DNA of 64,000 nt from Dillenia suffruticosa (lineage: Eukaryota > Streptophyta > Magnoliopsida > Dilleniales > Dilleniaceae), in contig JAVTVX010000016.1 in NCBI GenBank assembly GCA_033439265.1, positions 1,904,501 to 1,968,500 on the forward strand, read 5' to 3'. Under the pieces are notes generated by a model that worked only from the letters and a program-made list of their open reading frames with translations, was not told where the DNA came from and did no database searches. Within the stretch, counting starts at the first letter, position 1; each line of letters opens with the position of its first letter. Shown here piece by piece: positions 60,541-64,000 of this stretch. A program made the position numbers and the translations under genes.

Positions 60541-62986
60541 CCGTTCATGGAAGTAACACAAACTGAATTTACATATAATCATTCAATCAACAGAACTAAA
60601 AAAAAAAAAAAGAAAAAAGAAAAATTATTCCGAAGTAGCACAGGGCATCAAACCTCAAAATATGTTTGATTTGGTGCTATTACCACAAGAAGCCAGAGTG
60701 ATGATGATGGAGAAGTATTTGTTGATCATATTTTAAGTGTCCATGAGGAAGTGCAAGCTGCAGTGAATACTAGCAATGAGGCTTATGAAAATGCTACCAA
60801 TTAGCATAGGCATGTCAAGGAATTTGAAGAAGGTGATTTGGTGCTTGTACACTTGAGGCGAGATAAGTTAAAATCAAGGAAGTTTGGACCTTATAAGGTG
60901 TTGAAGAAGATTAGCTCTAATGCTTATTTAATAGAGCTTTCTCCTAAGATGCACATCTGTCTAATTTTCAGTGTTTCTGATCTATATTCATTTGAGGGTT
61001 TTGATAAAAAAATTGACTACGGTTATAGAACAGGTTAGCCGATCTTCCCAAAAAAAACCTAATACCATCTAAGAAGTTCTTGATGCCAAAAAGGTGAGAT
61101 TCAGAAGAGAAAATGCATATAAGCGTTTTTTAGTGAAGTGTTTGGGCAAACTAGTTAGTGTAGTATTTGATTGCAGAAGATGAATCGAAAAAAAAATTGA
61201 TGCAGAGATATATGCAGAGGCTGCAAAAGCTTTTTCATCAATTGGAGCTATCTTTCACATCATAAGGGTATTGTTTTTAGAATTATAGCTCAAAGGTTTC
61301 AAACCCTAACCTAGTTTTTCTATTTAAACTTCAACTGATTTTAAATTTTAGTTGATATTTTCTTTCATTAAAGCCATGGAAGTCTAATTTGCAATGCTTC
61401 AATTCTCATTAAATTATGAAAGTTGTGATAAATAAAATGAACAATGTGCAAGTTGGCAAATGCATAAATCAGGTACTTCTTATGATTTTGAAATATTTTG
61501 TATATATTTTGTCTTTTAGTTGTTAAATTTTGCAGAGAAGCAATGATATTTTATGGAAGAGTACTTTTTATTTTTTAATGGGTGAATTTTCTTTTTGACA
61601 CTATACAAGAACCGGGGAATACTCAACCTCTGATCAATTGATTGGGAGAGAAATGGGATAACACTAAACAACTAAGCCCAATTAAAAAAGATAATTTTAA
61701 CTTACATGAGAATGGGTAAAGAAATTCAATTTCTGGTTTATTCCCATATTGGCAATCTCTTAGTTTGCCAACCTTTGATCGAATCCACATGATAGTACAT
61801 GTCACAATGGTTTAGCTAATGAGTGTCGTACAATATTTGCTATTATTCAATCTTCAACTTTTCAATATTCAAATCTAGTGTATAAAAAATCAGACATGGG
61901 AGATTCTTGTCCCTTGAACGTTCAACCTAATTCGGGCAAGTTTCAATCAGATCAAATGTAATTATCAATTACCAATTATTTATTATTAAAAAAAAACCAA
62001 TAGCTCTTTGGGGCAATGGGAGAATTGTTTTTTATTTATCTTATCATCCACTTAACTTTCCTTCTCTTAAGTTGCTATCAACTGAAAGGCTACCCTACCT
62101 AAATAACTTTTAAGTAAAGATTGCCACTAAGCCTCAAACTTTTCTATTCACCTTTTCTATCTGTTTTCCAAGATCCACGTCATTCCGGTATATGATATTG
62201 CACTTTATGAAACCAATAGACACCCAAGCAAATTCTTTTTCGCAGTTCAATTCAGTGTCGAAAAGCAGAAACCAAGGTTATGCATGATTCTCTATGGGCC
62301 AGACTCTACTTGAAAAGAAAAAATTGATCTTGATGCTTAGATTGATGGGATTCAACTGAGTTTCTCTGCCACTACCTTAATGGAAAAGCAAACTGGAGAA
62401 CTATTCCGATATATACAGGAGCTACAAGTCCAAGTAAACAATCACTCAAGTCCAGGGAACGTATTCTGATCCAATAACATCATAAGCACTCAAAATGTGC
62501 TAGAGAACCAAATTTACATACATAATGTTCAGACTAAGGAGCTGTTTTTAAGAGGAATTAAGCTTTATTTTGCAACCCCACACCCACATGCAACGAACCC
62601 TTAACCCCCATCAGTTGGTAACCTATAGCATCAGTGAGTTCTACACGACAAGCTCCCATCTGCTCATATTTAAATATGAGAAAATGAACAAGATCTACAG
62701 ACTATTCATTTACAAAGAGATTTATAAAATTAAACAGGCCAACTCTTCTCCATCATGGAAAAGCAAGCATGCACTGGCACTATGCAATTGCCAAATGAGA
62801 TTTCTTAAGGTTCTTAAGAAATGAAAAGAAGGAAAAAGGATTATGCCGATTCCACCTTTTTCGAGGAACTAGCAAATGTTACTACCATATAACAACTAAT
62901 TCAGAATCATATACAGAATACTTTCACTTAGCAGCAAACTAGTCCAGTTTCATTTACAAAAGAGTTTAGGAACAAAGAAACACACC

Positions 62987-64000
62987 TCATATAAAACTTG
63001 AAAAAGTTTCGTGGTTATTGCAAACTCTCTCCATATTTAGAGGCTGATTATCCATATTAGAACTGTCAAAGTCCACCAAGAGGCTGGTATCACTTGAGGT
63101 ATCCCTTATTTCCCCACCATTCACTGAAATTAAATCATCATTTAAGCCGACTGTTAAACAAGTATCATCTTCACAAACTCGAGAAGATTCAACAATGGAA
63201 TCCTTCCTATCATTAAGAAGGGCTTCAAGGGAAGTTGTGGTTGTTATATTTTCATGTCGAACAAACTTCACATCCAGGACCGGAGTTTCAAAATCTACTC
63301 GAGATGAACCTGAAAGTTTGAGAAAACCCAACAATGAGTCTTGAACAGACTCTTTTGCTACTTCTGTTGTACTAATTAAATCATCATTTGCAGGCACACC
63401 ATCTGGGTTAGAATCAGAACTGTGACTGGTTTGTGCATGGAGAAACTGGTTTGAAATATCAGTTTCGTCAGGGTCCAATGCACTGCTCACTTGAGAATTG
63501 GTTCTCATTAGATCAGTTTCCAGTGTAATTTGACCATTACGCAAGCTTGTCACATCATGTTTGTCCTGAGCACACAGATAATGGTCCTGAATATCACTTA
63601 ACTTCCCTTCCTCATAAAGTTGGATTGATTTCTCTAAACCCTCAGCCTTTTGCTCAGCATAGTCATGGTTGTCCTGAGTATCACTTAACTTCCCTTCCTT
63701 ATAAATTTGGATTGATTTCTCTAAACCCTCGGCCATTTGCTCAGCATAGTCATGGTTAAGGGAACTTAACAGTTCCTCTTCACTCCTTGGAGAAGATATT
63801 TCACCAAGACAGGCTCTTGGCATCTCATACTGAAATTCAGGAATGTCGATTCCTGGATCCTTTGTATCATCATCATTTGGAAAATCTGGAGCTTTGACAG
63901 CAAGAGCCTCGACATAGTTTGGCACCTGGACTGAAGTCGAAGACAAGAATCCTGCAAGAGCAGAAGCCAAGGCATCATCAATTGACAAAGATTTCTTGGG
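62987..64000 (-). CDS. Host gene copy in R3, open to the window edge (partial)
   Basis: The minus-strand frame is open from the right edge to the TGA at 62987, at least 337 codons. It covers the C-terminal two thirds of the gene (from PKKSLSIDDAL to ETFSSFI). It is the only copy with an undisturbed C-terminus. It contains an in-frame 87-bp (29-codon) tandem duplication near 63598-63771, with two HDYAEQ...AEGLEKSIQ units. The protein is acidic and Ser-rich, without known domains or membrane segments. Function is unknown. It could be the functional ancestor or a less decayed duplicate; the N-terminal part lies outside the window. Confidence 0.65.
   Translation of the reverse strand, partial: PKKSLSIDDALASALAGFLSSTSVQVPNYVEALAVKAPDFPNDDDTKDPGIDIPEFQYEMPRACLGEISSPRSEEELLSSLNHDYAEQMAEGLEKSIQIYKEGKLSDTQDNHDYAEQKAEGLEKSIQLYEEGKLSDIQDHYLCAQDKHDVTSLRNGQITLETDLMRTNSQVSSALDPDETDISNQFLHAQTSHSSDSNPDGVPANDDLISTTEVAKESVQDSLLGFLKLSGSSRVDFETPVLDVKFVRHENITTTTSLEALLNDRKDSIVESSRVCEDDTCLTVGLNDDLISVNGGEIRDTSSDTSLLVDFDSSNMDNQPLNMERVCNNHETFSSFI
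63598..63771 (-). repeat. 87-bp tandem duplication in the R3 gene copy
   Basis: TTAACTTCCCTTCC at 63598 recurs at 63685, and CAGCATAGTCATGG at 63655 recurs at 63742. Both spacings are 87 bp, 29 codons. R2 has a single copy. Confidence 0.85.

Larger units (their letters stand above)
58700..61260 (+). mobile_element. Chromovirus fragment in R2, right part
   Basis: Shows RNase H (FEKLFVVECNASH, DALSRKSLTL), integrase zinc-binding and core segments ([24 protein letters not shown]), the C-terminal module (FGPYKVLKKISSNAY, 60880-60960) and a chromodomain-like stretch (DAKKVRFRRENAYKRFL, about 61080-61140). The chromodomain confirms a chromovirus. It is interrupted by the U2 fragment, SINE and CACTA-like insert. 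It is an old fossil with many breaks. Confidence 0.75.
53471..61530. repeat. Tandem repeat unit R2
   Basis: Begins after element B and runs to the R3 junction near 61530. The order is a gene-free segment (53476-54946, likely gene 3' flank), a minus-strand gene copy (54947-56466), a chromovirus fragment (56467-61260) interrupted by a Mutator-like element, a U2 snRNA fragment, a SINE and a CACTA-like insert, and a gene-free tail (61261-61530). I see nothing coding in 53476-54946. Confidence 0.85.
61531..64000. repeat. Tandem repeat unit R3 (runs off the right edge)
   Basis: Joins R2 at TTGTTAAATTTTGCAGAG. The gene-free segment 61531-62986 corresponds to 53545-54946 in R2, and a gene copy follows on the minus strand. 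Confidence 0.85.

Overview
The window is plant nuclear DNA from an angiosperm, most likely intergenic heterochromatin. The evidence is several chromodomain Ty3/Gypsy LTR retrotransposons with primer sites for initiator-Met tRNA, a Mutator-like DNA transposon, a tRNA-type SINE, and eroded copies of one host protein gene. I see no complete rRNA or tRNA gene, no CRISPR array and no bacterial gene organisation. The species cannot be named from the sequence.

The base layer is a tandem array of one roughly 6-8 kb unit: R1 (4641-10820), R2 (53471-61530) and R3 (61531 to the right edge). Each unit carries a minus-strand copy of the same unrecognised acidic, Ser-rich, coiled-coil host gene. In R1 and R2 a plus-strand chromovirus fragment abuts its 5' side, and that fragment holds a SINE and a short CACTA-like insert. 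R2 alone also carries a Mutator-like element of about 2 kb and a 68-bp insert containing the 5' end of U2 snRNA, flanked by a 15-bp target duplication. R3 has the best-preserved gene copy.

This array was invaded by long-LTR Gypsy elements of Tekay/Del type. Element A (1-4640, minus) enters from the left edge. Element B (10821-53470, minus, TSD TATAT) sits at the R1/R2 border and has been opened in both LTRs. Element C (11774-34375, plus, TSD TAGCC) lies in its left LTR and element F (41187-51818, plus, TSD ATCAA) in its right LTR. C in turn contains a short GC-rich solo LTR G (15318-15953, TSD TTTGT) in gag, a solo LTR D (20385-23252, TSD CAGAA) and element E (23561-32647, minus, TSD GAAAA), the last two in its 3' LTR. 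Every insertion site is confirmed by the uninterrupted copy in the sister LTR or by a 5-bp target duplication.

Hand comparison of LTR pairs gives ages that fit the nesting: B roughly 8% diverged and C roughly 3-4% (both from short samples), F about 0.3-0.4%, and E about 0.1-0.2%. F is nearly whole. B and E share a compact architecture that keeps gag but shows little of pol, which suggests a non-autonomous lineage moved in trans. All elements are treated here as fossils. The strongest leads are palindromes near the LTR start whose arms pair in families of different sequence, a second conserved LTR hairpin, and the U2 snRNA insertion.
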